64,000 nucleotides of DNA from Liolophura sinensis (Eukaryota > Mollusca > Polyplacophora > Chitonida > Chitonidae), in the NCBI RefSeq assembly GCF_032854445.1, contig NC_088302.1, positions 1,364,001-1,428,000 of the forward strand. Direction: 5' to 3'. This document shows, piece after piece, positions 28,101 to 35,354 of this stretch. Every line of letters starts with the position of its first letter. Position 1 is the stretch's first letter. The position numbers and the translations under genes are program-made. The notes beneath the pieces were generated by a model, which was given only the letters and a program-made list of their open reading frames with translations, searched no databases and was not told where the DNA came from.

Positions 28101-31100
28101 AGTCGTTACCAAACCAATTATCCTTACACAGATTCAATCTACCATACAATGGGAAGAGCACTAAGAAGTTCACATGTACAGAAGTGACAAACTAGTTATA
28201 CATATTTTACACTGTCCACCTTTCTTTGTAATTTTACTTGTTATATGAAAAAAGTTACTAATTGAGGTACAGTGTACACGTACACTTAAATAATGACAAA
28301 ATGGATAATTCAGCACATTCCACGGTGTAAGTCTGAAAACTACTTGTAGTGTTAAATTTTTGGGATCATGTCTCTGCCATCTTCTGATTGATGGACAGTG
28401 GAAATGATGTCAGAAAAGTAAGAACAAGAAGTAAACTTAAAACTGCCCTGTGTGCATGATGCTAGCCACGTGTGCATGATTCTGGGCACATGTGCATAAT
28501 GCTATTCACGTCTGTACGATGCTAGTCACGTGCACATGATGTTAGTCACATGTGCATGATGCCAGTCACCTGTGCATGACGCTAGCCACGTGTGCATGTT
28601 AGTCATGTGTGCATTATGCTAGCCACGTGTGCATGATGCTAGCCACGTGTGCATGTTAGTCACATGTGCATGATGCTAGCCACATGTGCATGATTCTAGG
28701 CACAGGTGCATGATGCTGGTCACATGCATGATGCTAGTCACATGTGCATGATGTTAGTCATGTATGCATGATGTTTGTCACAGGTGCATGATGTTTGTCA
28801 CATGTGCATGATGTTAGTCACATGTGCATGATGCTAGTCATGTGTGCATGATGTTAGTAAGATGTGCATGATGTTAGTCACACGTACATCATGTTAGCCA
28901 CATGTGCACGATGTTAGCCATATGTGCACGATGTTAGCCATATGTGCACGATGCTAGTCAGATATGCATGAGGCTAGACACATGTGCATGATGCTAGACA
29001 CATGTGCATGATGTTAGTCACGTGTGAATGGTGTTAGTCACGCTCGCATGATCCTAGTCACATGTGCATGCTCTTCCATGTGTACATGATGCTAGTCACG
29101 TGCATGATGCTACTGACGTGCTTGATGCTAGCCACATGTGCATGATGCTAGCCACATGAGCATGATACTGGTCACATGTGCATGGTGTTAGTCACATAAT
29201 GGAGTTCACAGTCACGCTGACCTGTTTGACTGAGCCAGATCAAAACACTCCACATTCGTGGGGTTCCTCTTCATCTTCTCACAAAACAGCTCCGTGTAGT
29301 ATTCCAGGTCCCAGCTGTCAAACGCTAGCCCTGAAACAGACCAAGCCTCACTGATAAAGTGATCACAGAGAAGATCATCCACAGACAAACTCCAAGCTGA
29401 CGTCTGACAAGTTGTCATAGTTACAGCACTTTCATTATCTATTTGAGCACAAGGCCACCAAGGAACATTAGCCAGCTACCTCACAGAGAATTAAATCAAG
29501 TAAAATCGGAGCTCTGGACAAAGTTGACAGCTCTCTGATCAAAAGTCTAAAGTAGCGGCCTGTATAATTGTCTGCATGTAGCTGGTGATAGTCTGCATGT
29601 AGCCGGTGATGGTCTGCATGTAGCCGGTGATGGTCTGCAAGTAACCGATGATGGCATGCATGTAGCCAGTGATGGTCTGCATGTAGCTGGTGATGGTCTG
29701 CATGTAGCTGGTGATGGTCTGCATGTAGCCGGTGATGGTCTGCATGTAGCCGTTGATGGTCTGCATGTAGCCGTTGATGGTCTGCATGTAGCTAGTGATG
29801 GTCTGCATGTAGCTGTTGATGGTCGGCATGTAGCCGGTGATGGTCTGCATGTAGCTGGTAGCAGTTTGCATGTAGCTGGTGATGGTCGGCATGTAGCTGG
29901 TAGCGGTCGGCATGTAGTTAGTGATGGTCTGCATGTAGCTGGTAGCAGTTTGCATGTAACTGGTGATGGTCTGCATGTAGCTGGTAGCGGTCTGCATGTA
30001 GCTGGTGATGGTCTGCATGTAGCTGGTGATGGTCTGCATGTAGTTAGTGATGGTCTGCATGTAGCTGGTGATGGCATGCATGTAGCCGGTGATGGTCTGC
30101 ATGTAGCCGGTGATGGTCTGCATGTAGCTGGTGATGGTCGGCATGTAGCCGTTGATGGTCTGCATGTAGCTGGTGATGGTCTGCATGTAGCTGGTGAGGG
30201 TCTGCATGTAGCTGGTGATGGTCGGCATGTAGCCGGTGATGGTCTGCATGTAGCTGGTAGCAGTTTGCATGTAGCTGGTGATGGTCTGCATGTAGCTGGT
30301 GATGGTCTGCATGTAGTTAGTGATGGTCTAGACATGCTAGATATCAGAACCCTGAGATTTAACCCCCTGTACTTGTTCTCTAGGCATGTTTAAGTGAAAT
30401 ACACCTGACAACATCATAAAACAACTACAATGTAAATTCACAACATCTATGTCTGATATGTGGCAGAGGTGGCACTATTAACTCCTGTATTTGCCCTACA
30501 AGTTTGCTCAAAGAAGTGCATTTTTTAGAACCAAACAATGACAACAAAATATTACTTTTGATGCCAAAACTTTCAGTTTACTAAAATTCCACCATTTCCA
30601 CCAAACGTCCTTTCTAAGATCACTCTCAGGAACAGGAAAAATGAGGATGGTCACCATTCAAACACTTCAGTTCAAATACCGATGGTCTTACTCATGTGCA
30701 TGTAGCCAAATGAAAGTTTTCTACCACACGGTTTGTGCCTACCTCAGATGATCAAATGATACACAGATAAATGTCACAAACTGCCACTATATTAATCTAT
30801 ATACCTGACTGGAGTTTCATGCCGCACTCAAGAACATTTCACTTATACGACAGCATCCAGCATTACAGTGGGAGAAAACAGGGAAGAGCCTGAAGGGAGT
30901 GGAACTATAACCCCATGCTGGTTAATGCCTGTTTACCTAACTCTCTGTTGGCCTTTTCAAGTGCCGCCTTCCCACTTCCCAGGACATCAATTTCATACAC
31001 CTCCTCAGGGCTCACATTGAGCTCAAAGCTGTCCAATGGTTGCTGATAGCGACACTGAGTCATCTTGTCATGCATAATTGACAAGATAAGCTCCTCCTCT

Positions 31101-33643
31101 TTCAGGGATGGTTTGTAGCCATCAGTAAATCTGATGAGATAGCGTGTAGAGCTCTCTATACGCTGTACATTCTTCAAACCCACCGACCGGCAGATGGAGC
31201 ATGCATTTGTTGAGAAGGCTGTCGAAAAATTTAACCTGGAAAACGCAAAAATCACCTAACTGTAACTAAATATTATGAATCAGATATTGTGATGTTTTGG
31301 AAAAAATCAATCAAGTGATTTAAGTTGAATTGGAAAATCTGAAAAATCAGAAACCACCTATAAATATGTACACAGTGATAACAAGGCTGATATCAGACCA
31401 TATATAAACTAACCAATGCCTTATGTACTTGGAATATCTGATGCATTCTGTCAGACTATAATGTTGACTGGATCAGGCTGTGGGTGTGACCCTGTCAGGC
31501 TGTGGGTGTGACCCTATCAGGCTGTGGGTGTGACCCTATCAGGCTGTGGGTGTGACCCTATCAGGCTGTGGGTGTGACCCTGTCAGACTGTGGGTGTGAC
31601 CCTGTCAGGCTGTGGGTGTGACCCTGTCAGAATGTAAGGTTGACTACATCAGGCTGACAGTCAGCCTTTGGGCATTACCCTGTCAGACTGTAAGGTTGAC
31701 AGGTTCACACCCATACACTGCCAGGCTGTGGGTGTGACCCTGTCAGACTGAGTGTGAGTGTCAGGCTGTGGGTGTGACCCTGTCAGGCTGTGGGTGAGAC
31801 CCTGTCAGACTGAGTGTTACCCTGTCAGGCTGTGGGTGAGAACCTGTCAGGCTGTGGGTGTGACCCTGTCAGGCTGTGGGCGTGACCCTGTCAGACTGTA
31901 GGTGTGACCCTTTCAGATTGTAGGTGTGACCCTCTCAGAATGAGGCTGGTGTCTGGTCCATTCCAACGAGACACTGTGGTGATGTGGCCAAAATATTGAT
32001 GATAAGTGATGATAGATCCCAATCTAGAATCAGCATTCATCACTGTAACTATTGTAGGTGTTTGGTGGAAGCATGCTGTGCATAGATATTGATGATAAGT
32101 GATGATAGATCCCAATCTAGAATCAGCATTCATCACTGTAACTTTTGTAGGTGTTTGGTGGAAGCATGCTGTGCATGGATATCTGGACTTCATATCTATC
32201 AAGTATTATTAGAAACAAATGTTGAGAAATTTTGTGTTTTCTGAAATCAATTCCTATCGGGTAATTGTGACTCCTATGACCCTGGCATAGTTCCAAATTT
32301 CTTTACAAAATTTGCTAGTCATGTAAGAGAGTACAGAGAATGCTAGCCTGCCTGTGAGTAGCAGTAGTAGTAGCTCACAAACATTCCCATTGTAAAGGTG
32401 TACCCAACGTGAGCCAGTTACCTGGGCCCTATCTCCAGCAGCAGGTCTGTGTCCTGGACACTGGGTTTCAGCTGACTTGTCCTCTGTACATTCCCCTCCA
32501 GGAACGGGGTACCCAGAATCCATAGCAGCTTCTTCTCCTCTTCATCAGTAATGGCTATCGAGTAAAAGCAGGTGTCAATATCATCAGTCTTCTACTTACT
32601 GCACTTATTTGCAACATCATATTTTTGGCTGATTTATTTGCAGATTTGTGTTTTAGAAAACATGCGCTGTGTTATCACCGGTTTTAAGATATGGTTAATA
32701 ATCAGAAAAGTTTCAGAGAAATAACTGATTTCAACTCCTCTCTTTTGATTATCCTCAAAAATTACAAATGAACATTGGACATTAAGTGAACAATTATATC
32801 TATGTCTACAGGTTCAATACACTGAACTGTTTATGTTTAAGTCTGTGGAAAAACCGGATAGCGTGTTTATAATGCAAGAGTTTGGCAAAAAAACAATTTT
32901 TCAGTCATATGATGACGAAGGAATCCTTAGAGTGCATGAACGTGTAATGTACCTCCTTGTTGCAGGACGGATTTCCACTCATATTTTATCTAGTGCCGCT
33001 TCACTGAGACGACTTACCAAAGGCAAGTACGCCGCCAGCCTGAGCAATTATACTGATAATATCCCCTTAATGCTGAACGCCATGTGAGTAAGCTACTGCT
33101 TCCTCTTTTAAAGTCTTAGGTGTGACCCGACCCGGATTGATCCTTGATCAACTGCTCCTGAAGCATTCGCTGTACCAACTTTATAATGCGAGAAAATTCA
33201 CGAACAACACAGCATCCTTCTATGTACTGCTTACCAAATTACATAAGTTTATGTTTTTTTTTTCACTGGTCTTTTACACTCCACTTCAGAATTATTCACA
33301 TGTCTGATAGTGAACGGTGTACGAATGGAAAGGACTGGCTTTCACTAGGTATGTGGCTCACCCACTGACATGATAAAGCCACAGCCCAATCAGTGAGAGC
33401 TGGACTCAAACAGACAACCTCATTGGCCAAGGACTAGGGAACTTTCTTGTCCTTTCTGTCAGCAAGGGTCCTAACTGCAGTTTACATTAACCACTCACCT
33501 TGTGTTGATGTCAGGATGTAGTAACAGTGCTCTGTCTGCAAAACAGAGACATCTTTCTTCAGTAAGCCTTTTATTCTGCTCTTCAGCAGTTTTGTTGTCC
33601 CTTCACTCAGAGCAGGCTGTTTGTAGATTTTCTGGATTGTCAT
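889..33643 (-). CDS. PFAS: Phosphoribosylformylglycinamidine synthase, 20 exons, C-terminus outside window
   Basis: The enzyme catalyses the ATP- and glutamine-dependent conversion of FGAR to FGAM, step four of cytosolic de novo purine synthesis. The exons, each listed separately, were joined by GT-AG sites and every phase fits, giving 3178 nt or about 1059 residues without a stop. Family signatures appear in order: PALSEG (N-terminal domain), [79 protein letters not shown] and GHDVSDGG. The vertebrate protein has about 1340 residues, so about 280 are missing. These are the class I glutamine amidotransferase domain with its catalytic Cys, expected left of base 1. The start ATG at 33643-33641 aligns with the usual N-terminus. 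The gene is inflated by minisatellites in most introns and hosts an antisense gene in intron 14. No in-frame damage is seen. Confidence 0.97.
1141..1450 (-). mobile_element. Two SINE fragments
   Basis: Bases about 1141-1280 keep the GGCCAGCATTATGGTGGGAG block and the end of the body. Bases about 1360-1450 keep the tail-proximal TGATTTGTTCATTTATTTGA-like part. Both are old and lie between PFAS exons 19 and 20. Confidence 0.6.
1660..1808 (-). CDS. PFAS: PFAS exon 19
   Basis: It encodes [15 protein letters not shown], collinear with the vertebrate VLFAEE segment, then a variable stretch ending SDEPL. The acceptor is TTTGCAG|GG and the donor CATTG|GTAAGG. Confidence 0.93.
1985..2695. repeat. 28-bp tandem array, PFAS intron 18
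   Basis: About 25 units are built on CATGACAAAAATATTATGTC and a GGCTCATC spacer, with CAT/CTT and T/C variants. No exon sequence is contained. Confidence 0.95.
2853..2969 (-). CDS. PFAS: PFAS exon 18
   Basis: It encodes [17 protein letters not shown] and [15 protein letters not shown], the GHDVSDGG motif of the second synthetase half. The acceptor is GTTCAG|AG and the donor GATG|GTAAAA. Confidence 0.97.
3430..4520. repeat. 32-bp tandem array from the 3' end of PFAS exon 17
   Basis: The unit contains GCCTGTACAAACAG and GGGTCACACAGAATG. These are minus-strand copies of the exon 17 stretch that encodes [10 protein letters not shown]. Two extra copies also keep the donor region (near 3450 and 3860). 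A SINE splits the array at 3590-3850. Confidence 0.93.
3590..3850 (+). mobile_element. Full-length tRNA-derived SINE
   Basis: It starts GGGGCCTCCATGGCTCAG, with A box TGGCTCAGTTGG and B box GAGTTCAAGTCC, then a conserved body (GATGGTCGTGGGTTTC, TGCCCGGTTTCC) and an AAATAAATAAATG tail. The body looks like the central domain named Nin-DC in mollusc SINEs, from memory. It interrupts the 32-bp array behind PFAS exon 17. Confidence 0.85.
4474..4629 (-). CDS. PFAS: PFAS exon 17
   Basis: It encodes [20 protein letters not shown] and the segment [14 protein letters not shown]. The acceptor is CTCACAG|GG and the donor ATACAAG|GTATTG. Its 3' coding end seeds the 32-bp array that follows. Confidence 0.95.
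4950..5232. repeat. 42-bp tandem array, PFAS intron 16
   Basis: About seven units with ACACTGGCGAAAACGGCCTC and CCCATGTGTCCTAGAGG. The period is a multiple of three, so long frames appear that mimic zinc-finger linkers. Confidence 0.93.
5290..5880. repeat. 77-bp tandem array with PFAS exon 16 end and donor
   Basis: About seven units, of which the right-most is exon 16 itself. Each unit repeats ACCTCAAGTGTACCTATGAC and AAGG|GTAGGTAAACAC on the gene strand. Confidence 0.95.
5801..5884 (-). CDS. PFAS: PFAS exon 16
   Basis: It encodes [20 protein letters not shown]. It is short (84 nt), but phases fit both neighbours. The acceptor is GTCGTAG|GC. The donor AAGG|GTAGGT is embedded in a 77-bp tandem array that repeats the exon end and donor. 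Confidence 0.93.
6321..6501 (-). CDS. PFAS: PFAS exon 15
   Basis: It opens [18 protein letters not shown] and contains [16 protein letters not shown]. The acceptor TTGTTGCAG|GATGTGAAG is copied tens of times in the adjoining upstream array (in gene sense). The donor is CCGG|GTCAGT. Confidence 0.97.
6490..7612. repeat. 29-bp tandem array with PFAS exon 15 acceptor
   Basis: About 38 units of CTTCACATCCTGCAACAAAG type. On the gene strand this reads TTTGTTGCAG|GATGTGAAG, identical to the real exon 15 3' splice site and first codons. Some units have CCCAC in place of CCTGC, which destroys the AG. Confidence 0.96.
7613..8339. other. PFAS intron 14, unique part
   Basis: No gene is seen. CCTAAAGTTTCGCCC near 8090 recurs as CCTAAAGTTTCACCC near 19341, with a short shared flank, suggesting an old dispersed repeat. 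Confidence 0.4.
8340..10635. repeat. 47-bp tandem array, PFAS intron 14
   Basis: About 48 units containing GATCCATGGTCATG, CAAACAAGCTACCTAC and AAATGCTACCATGTAT. Variant units (GGCAAA, GTCAGA, GTCAAA) are interspersed in runs, suggesting repeated block duplication. It is the largest 47-bp-class array in the window and has no exon nearby. Confidence 0.96.
11125..11220. repeat. 22-bp short tandem array
   Basis: Four to five units of AGCCATGACACGGTAACAAG in PFAS intron 14. Confidence 0.9.
12395..12550. repeat. About 37-bp tandem array, four units
   Basis: Units carry AGCTGACCAGCAAAGTCTTA and AACAGACCCCAA. They lie in PFAS intron 14 between the 47-bp array and the nested gene. Confidence 0.85.
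13010..13095. repeat. 14-bp short tandem array
   Basis: Units of CATGGTATAGCCAT, partly palindromic, decaying to the right. They lie 800 bp upstream of the nested gene. Confidence 0.85.
13665..13808 (+). promoter_or_regulatory. Core promoter of the nested gene
   Basis: A CCAAT at 13665-13669, an inverted CCAAT (ATTGG) at 13768-13772 and TATATAA at 13802-13808 lie in textbook order upstream of the ATG at 13900. Transcription would start near 13832-13840. Confidence 0.55.
13900..14202 (+). CDS. Unrecognised 100-residue intronless gene nested antisense in PFAS intron 14
   Basis: The open frame starts [11 protein letters not shown] at an ATG in good context (CCAAAATGTG), 92 bp downstream of a TATATAA box, and ends VERLRR-stop. 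Residues about 11-50 look like an amphipathic coiled coil ([29 protein letters not shown]). A second helical block follows ([20 protein letters not shown]), and the C-terminus is basic ([10 protein letters not shown]). No signal peptide or membrane segment is seen. The frame is also open upstream to 13705, but that part lies across the promoter, so I start at 13900. Composition and helix periodicity look like selected protein, unlike array ORFs. Intronless form plus TATA suggests an inducible gene; that is inference. I do not recognise the family. Confidence 0.7.
   Translation: MCTSSFNSNKKVAAKLQSAESCFEKACDQIKILNTKLSDLRQKYERASSLGQRAFRYSLQLRIATAEGLRDTYCMFASNMAARVSKLRKKLYPQVERLRR
14453..14578 (-). 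CDS. PFAS: PFAS exon 14
   Basis: It encodes [17 protein letters not shown] and [17 protein letters not shown]. The acceptor is TTACAG|A and the donor CTCAAG|GTTTGT. The following intron is 7951 bp and holds the nested antisense gene. Confidence 0.96.
15097..15201 (-). CDS. PFAS: PFAS exon 13
   Basis: It encodes [17 protein letters not shown] and [17 protein letters not shown]. The acceptor is TTGCAG|G and the donor GGGAAG|GTAACA; phases are 0 at both ends. Confidence 0.97.
15545..15777. repeat. 35-bp tandem array abutting PFAS exon 12 donor
   Basis: About six units containing GTAGGTGGCCCAGTAGGTGA and TGGTGTCACAC. The last unit runs into the donor GTATGGCACC of exon 12. Confidence 0.93.
15778..15909 (-). 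CDS. PFAS: PFAS exon 12
   Basis: It encodes [14 protein letters not shown] and [15 protein letters not shown], as in the region following the linker between the two synthetase halves. The acceptor is CCTCAG|G and the donor AACAAG|GTATGG; a 35-bp array abuts the donor. Confidence 0.96.
16045..17185. repeat. About 22-bp degenerate array abutting PFAS exon 11 donor
   Basis: Some 45 imperfect units of GGGATTACTGTACTATAG and a GTGA variant. They become more divergent towards the exon, ending within about 20 bp of the donor at 17196. Confidence 0.93.
17197..17316 (-). CDS. PFAS: PFAS exon 11
   Basis: It is a 40-codon exon with a variable charged start ([18 protein letters not shown]) followed by the conserved LVLGKMPRK. 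The acceptor is TTTTTAG|A and the donor GGAAA|GTGAGA. Arrays lie on both sides. Confidence 0.93.
17405..18115. repeat. 26-bp tandem array, PFAS intron 10
   Basis: About 27 units of CCATGGTGTGACAGATTTCA plus GTACTT or GTAATT. The two terminal variants alternate irregularly. Confidence 0.95.
18525..18748 (-). CDS. PFAS: PFAS exon 10
   Basis: It encodes [29 protein letters not shown] and [14 protein letters not shown]. The acceptor is TTACAG|GT and the donor GCAAG|GTACGG, phase 0. Confidence 0.96.
18750..20214. other. PFAS intron 9, unique part
   Basis: It contains only the 22-bp array at 19125 and a possible dispersed-repeat remnant at 19336. No coding signal is seen. Confidence 0.5.
19125..19240. 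repeat. 22-bp short tandem array
   Basis: Five units of GACAAGGGAAAGACAAG plus a T run, in PFAS intron 9. Confidence 0.92.
20215..21735. repeat. 30-36-bp array carrying PFAS exon 9 donor-like sequence
   Basis: More than 40 units built on GAGAGTTAAGCCTCACTGTG and ACTGAGGGTAGAG. On the gene strand each reads CGGTGAGGCTTAACTC, which matches the exon 9 donor ATG|GTGAGGCTAAACTC at the array edge. Unit lengths are multiples of three, leaving frames of over 300 codons open on both strands. Confidence 0.94.
21725..21952 (-). CDS. PFAS: PFAS exon 9
   Basis: It encodes [16 protein letters not shown] through [12 protein letters not shown]. The donor GCAATG|GTGAGG is the leading edge of a 1.5 kb tandem array whose units repeat the donor sequence. 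Confidence 0.97.
22310..22905. repeat. 30-bp array with higher-order duplication
   Basis: Units read TCGCTGATTTTACTTCATC and TCTCGCTAGAG. A block of about 200 bp (near 22316-22510) is repeated at 22514-22712 with the same variant order, so duplication occurred at two scales. It lies in PFAS intron 8. Confidence 0.93.
22906..24853. other. PFAS intron 8, AT-rich unique part
   Basis: Two kilobases of non-repetitive AT-rich DNA, unusual in this window. No exon or element is recognised. Confidence 0.5.
24854..25114 (-). CDS. PFAS: PFAS exon 8
   Basis: It encodes [28 protein letters not shown] and [11 protein letters not shown], all highly conserved. The acceptor is GCCACAG|GT and the donor AAGG|GTGAGT, phase 1. 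Confidence 0.97.
25170..25350 (-). mobile_element. Degenerate SINE of the same family
   Basis: The minus strand keeps the body (CAGCAACCTGCAGATGGTTG, CTGGCTTCCTCTCCAG) and a B-box remnant, but lacks the tRNA head. It lies in PFAS intron 7. Confidence 0.8.
25714..25842 (-). CDS. PFAS: PFAS exon 7
   Basis: It encodes [18 protein letters not shown] followed by [15 protein letters not shown], the first ATP-site loop of the synthetase. The acceptor is TTTAG|GT and the donor TTCCAG|GTCAGT. Confidence 0.97.
26110..27165. repeat. About 53-bp array with palindromic core, PFAS intron 6
   Basis: About 20 units. Each contains CCCCAATTTTCTATGATTGG followed by GG, an inverted repeat CCCCAAT/ATTGGGG with an 8-nt loop, then GGGAGACCTTTCTG and TTATTAAGGAAA. 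Confidence 0.95.
27424..27548 (-). CDS. PFAS: PFAS exon 6
   Basis: It ends with [15 protein letters not shown], the nucleotide-binding ETHNFPTG motif of FGAM synthetases. The acceptor is CTTTCAG|C and the donor CAACAG|GTAAGC, phase 1. Confidence 0.97.
27877..28017 (-). CDS. PFAS: PFAS exon 5 (SEHSRH motif)
   Basis: It encodes [12 protein letters not shown], with the conserved His/Arg of the synthetase active site, then an acidic [10 protein letters not shown] stretch and IIKFSDNS. The acceptor is TTTTAG|C and the donor AGCAG|GTTAGA. Confidence 0.96.
28445..29200. repeat. 20-22-bp array near PFAS exon 4 donor
   Basis: About 36 units of CATGTGCATGATGCTAGTCA with many substitutions; the array ends about 20 bp from the exon 4 donor. 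ATG and GCATG palindromes give alternating purine-pyrimidine tracts. Confidence 0.93.
29222..29330 (-). CDS. PFAS: PFAS exon 4
   Basis: It encodes [15 protein letters not shown] and CFDLAQSN, the linker leading into the SEHSRH active-site motif, which is completed by exon 5. The acceptor is TTTCAG|GG and the donor AACAG|GTCAGC. A short-unit minisatellite ends about 20 bp beyond the donor. Confidence 0.96.
29565..30335. repeat. 21-bp array, PFAS intron 3
   Basis: About 36 units of GTGATGGTCTGCATGTAGCT plus G. As 21 is a multiple of three, four frames of about 250 codons stay open. These are composition artefacts. Confidence 0.95.
30806..30925 (-). mobile_element. SINE 3' body fragment
   Basis: It carries CACTCAAGAACATTTCACTT, CCAGCATTACAGTGGGAG and AACAGGGAAGAGCCTG, matching the body of the SINE family. 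It ends close to PFAS exon 3. Confidence 0.65.
30937..31235 (-). CDS. PFAS: PFAS exon 3
   Basis: It opens with [11 protein letters not shown], a hallmark of the family, contains the MHDKMTQ segment and ends EKANRELG. The acceptor is TTTTCCAG|G and the donor TTAG|GTAAAC. Confidence 0.96.
31465..31935. repeat. 22-bp array, PFAS intron 2
   Basis: About 20 units of CTGTCAGGCTGTGGGTGTGA plus CC, with breaks where TAAGGTTGAC variants occur. Confidence 0.93.
31993..32178. repeat. 93-bp direct duplication
   Basis: Two copies, starting ATATTGATGATAAGTGATGA at 31993 and 32086, differ by very few bases. This recent two-copy duplication may be the first step of an array. Confidence 0.95.
32422..32554 (-). 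CDS. PFAS: PFAS exon 2
   Basis: It encodes [14 protein letters not shown] and [11 protein letters not shown], which align to the N-terminal PurS-like region. The acceptor is GATAG|CC and the donor CCCAG|GTAACT; it ends phase 2. Confidence 0.94.
32885..33085 (-). mobile_element. Second-family SINE fragment in PFAS intron 1
   Basis: It shares the ATTTTTCAGTCATATGA block with the copy at 35095. An 84-codon plus-strand frame over it ([11 protein letters not shown]) looks gene-like but is explained by the element. Confidence 0.5.
33499..33643 (-). CDS. PFAS: PFAS exon 1 (start codon)
   Basis: It begins [15 protein letters not shown], collinear with the N-terminus of animal PFAS, and ends phase 1 at AAG|GTGAGT. 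A TTGTAG acceptor-like site lies just upstream of the ATG, so a further 5' UTR exon is likely. Confidence 0.93.
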
Positions 33644-33649
33644 CACCTA

Positions 33650-34940
33650 CAACACATCTCATTTATCAGGTGTAATACTTTTGTAAAATTCAGTAGATCC
33701 ACTGATAAGTTTCACAAAACCTACAGGCAGATAAAACTATGAGAAATTTTGACTCAATATTTTTTATTTTATAGTCTGAAATGATAAACGGCTGAATAAT
33801 AAGTCAAAATGAGGTTTTCACTTTTGAGGTTACACTGTATGCATACTTATGGCATTAACAATTAAACCACCTATCTGCAGTATTCACAAATATTTGTTGT
33901 TGGCTGGAATATAGCTACTCCATTCTAACTGGCACAATATGACTTTGCTAAAAAATCAGTTACAACAAAATGGTTTGCTAACGTACACTGGGAAACTTGA
34001 TAATCTGTTATTCATAGCCTAAGCTTATTGCTTTAATTAGGTAAGATCTACATGTTGTAATTTCAGGCAAATGTTTAGGTCATGTTAGGTACTTGGGGGT
34101 CACTGATTTTGACCTTATGGTACAAAAACGGCTGGGGTGTAAAAACGTTCTGAGGGTATCGCCATGACACTCTAATGTCGCGTGCGAGGCAATCCAGCAA
34201 TCCAGCGATCTAGCTAAGCAGTCTACTATTGTTGTTGTTGCAGCGCAAGCTAACCAATTTCCGTTATTAGTCAATTTGCAATGCGATGATCAAAACAGCG
34301 CAGTTGCACCAGTAAAGCCAGCTAGAAACAATACACCACATGAGGATAACATAAAAAAAGGCTACATCCAATGACAGCGACAATGCTTTCGTGTTTTGTT
34401 GATCTGCGCCGTGCTGCAAGAAAATCGGTCACGCTGTTACAGATTTAGTGTAACTCCACCATGTAGGTGTCGTTCGTCTGTGAATAGTAGTTTAAGCTAA
34501 CAAAACAGACCGATGACAGTTGGGAGCGTGCTCCTGACAGTATACGCCAGTACCACAGTACCACGCATTAACTTGTCAATATCAGCTTACGTTCTGTGCA
34601 GACCCCTTTTTACGTTTCACACTTGTTGATCCACACGTTATTTCGCGCTAGAAATTACTTCGGGTCTCTTCGGCAAAAGTCGGAAATCAATCGAGAGTTA
34701 CCCCCCCCTCGATTACTTTCGGCATATGTCTTACCATGTACAAAACAATAAAAAAGTAAAAACTAAATAAATAAACGCATAAATGAAAAATAAAACCCAC
34801 CTTCTTCAAAAGAAATTCTAAATTTGTGGATTCGCCTTCCCTTTTTTCCTGACATGCCACATCAGTTTTCGAAGACTACAAAAGCGAGTGTTTAATAGAA
34901 TGCAATTCAAAATTGATTTTTTTCTGCCCTATAAAACTAT
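33650..34940. other. Presumed PFAS 5' region
   Basis: No coding exon is seen. A CpG-richer stretch at about 34160-34660 may hold the promoter and a 5' UTR exon (AAGAAG|GTGGGT on the minus strand near 34802 is a possible donor). There is no TATA box I would trust. Confidence 0.35.
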
Positions 34941-34944
34941 TCCT

Positions 34945-35050
34945 TTGAGTGTCGTTTTATGCTGCACACAAGTATATTTCACTTATATAACAGTGGCCAG
35001 TATTAAGGAAGGAAGAAACTGTGCAGAGCTCATGAGAAGAAAGTTATCAA
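34945..35050 (-). mobile_element. SINE 3' body fragment
   Basis: GTCGTTTTATGCTGCACACA, TATTTCACTTATATAACAG and GGCCAGTATTAAGG match the family body with many changes. Confidence 0.6.
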
Positions 35051-35094
35051 ATTATGTATGTAAGTATGATTGAGATTTAAAGTTGTACAGGTAC

Positions 35095-35310
35095 TTCACA
35101 ATTTTTCAGTCATATGACGAGAAGTCATTAGTTAACCAACCAGTCCCGTTACCTTCCTCTAAGCTCTAAGTGCTGAGAACCAAGCGAGGCAGCAACAAGT
35201 ACCATCGTTGATATGATGATATGATAAAAATCTTGGATATGACCCCACTCAGGTGTGATCCTGGGTTTCCCGACACTCTAACCATTAGGCCCACTGATGT
35301 GGTAGTTATT
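35095..35310 (-). mobile_element. Second SINE family, near full length
   Basis: The plus strand shows ACAATTTTTCAGTCATATGA (reverse of the common tail) at the left. At the right is a tRNA-like head whose minus strand reads GGCCTAATGGTTAGAGTGTC followed by a B-box-like stretch. The head and tail differ from the first family. Confidence 0.6.
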
Positions 35311-35354
35311 ATAAGTCATTATCCTAACCTTTAGGTTTAATTGTCACCCACAGA

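Noticed and set aside
29539-30393. Frames of about 250 codons on both strands (repeats of MQTITSY, CRPSPAT, LHVAGDG)
   Set aside because: A 21-bp array keeps several frames open at once; it lies inside PFAS intron 3.
32833-33087. 84-codon gene-like frame in PFAS intron 1
   Set aside because: It overlaps a block shared with the second SINE family (the ATTTTTCAGTCATATGA motif also at 35096) and has no promoter or family match.
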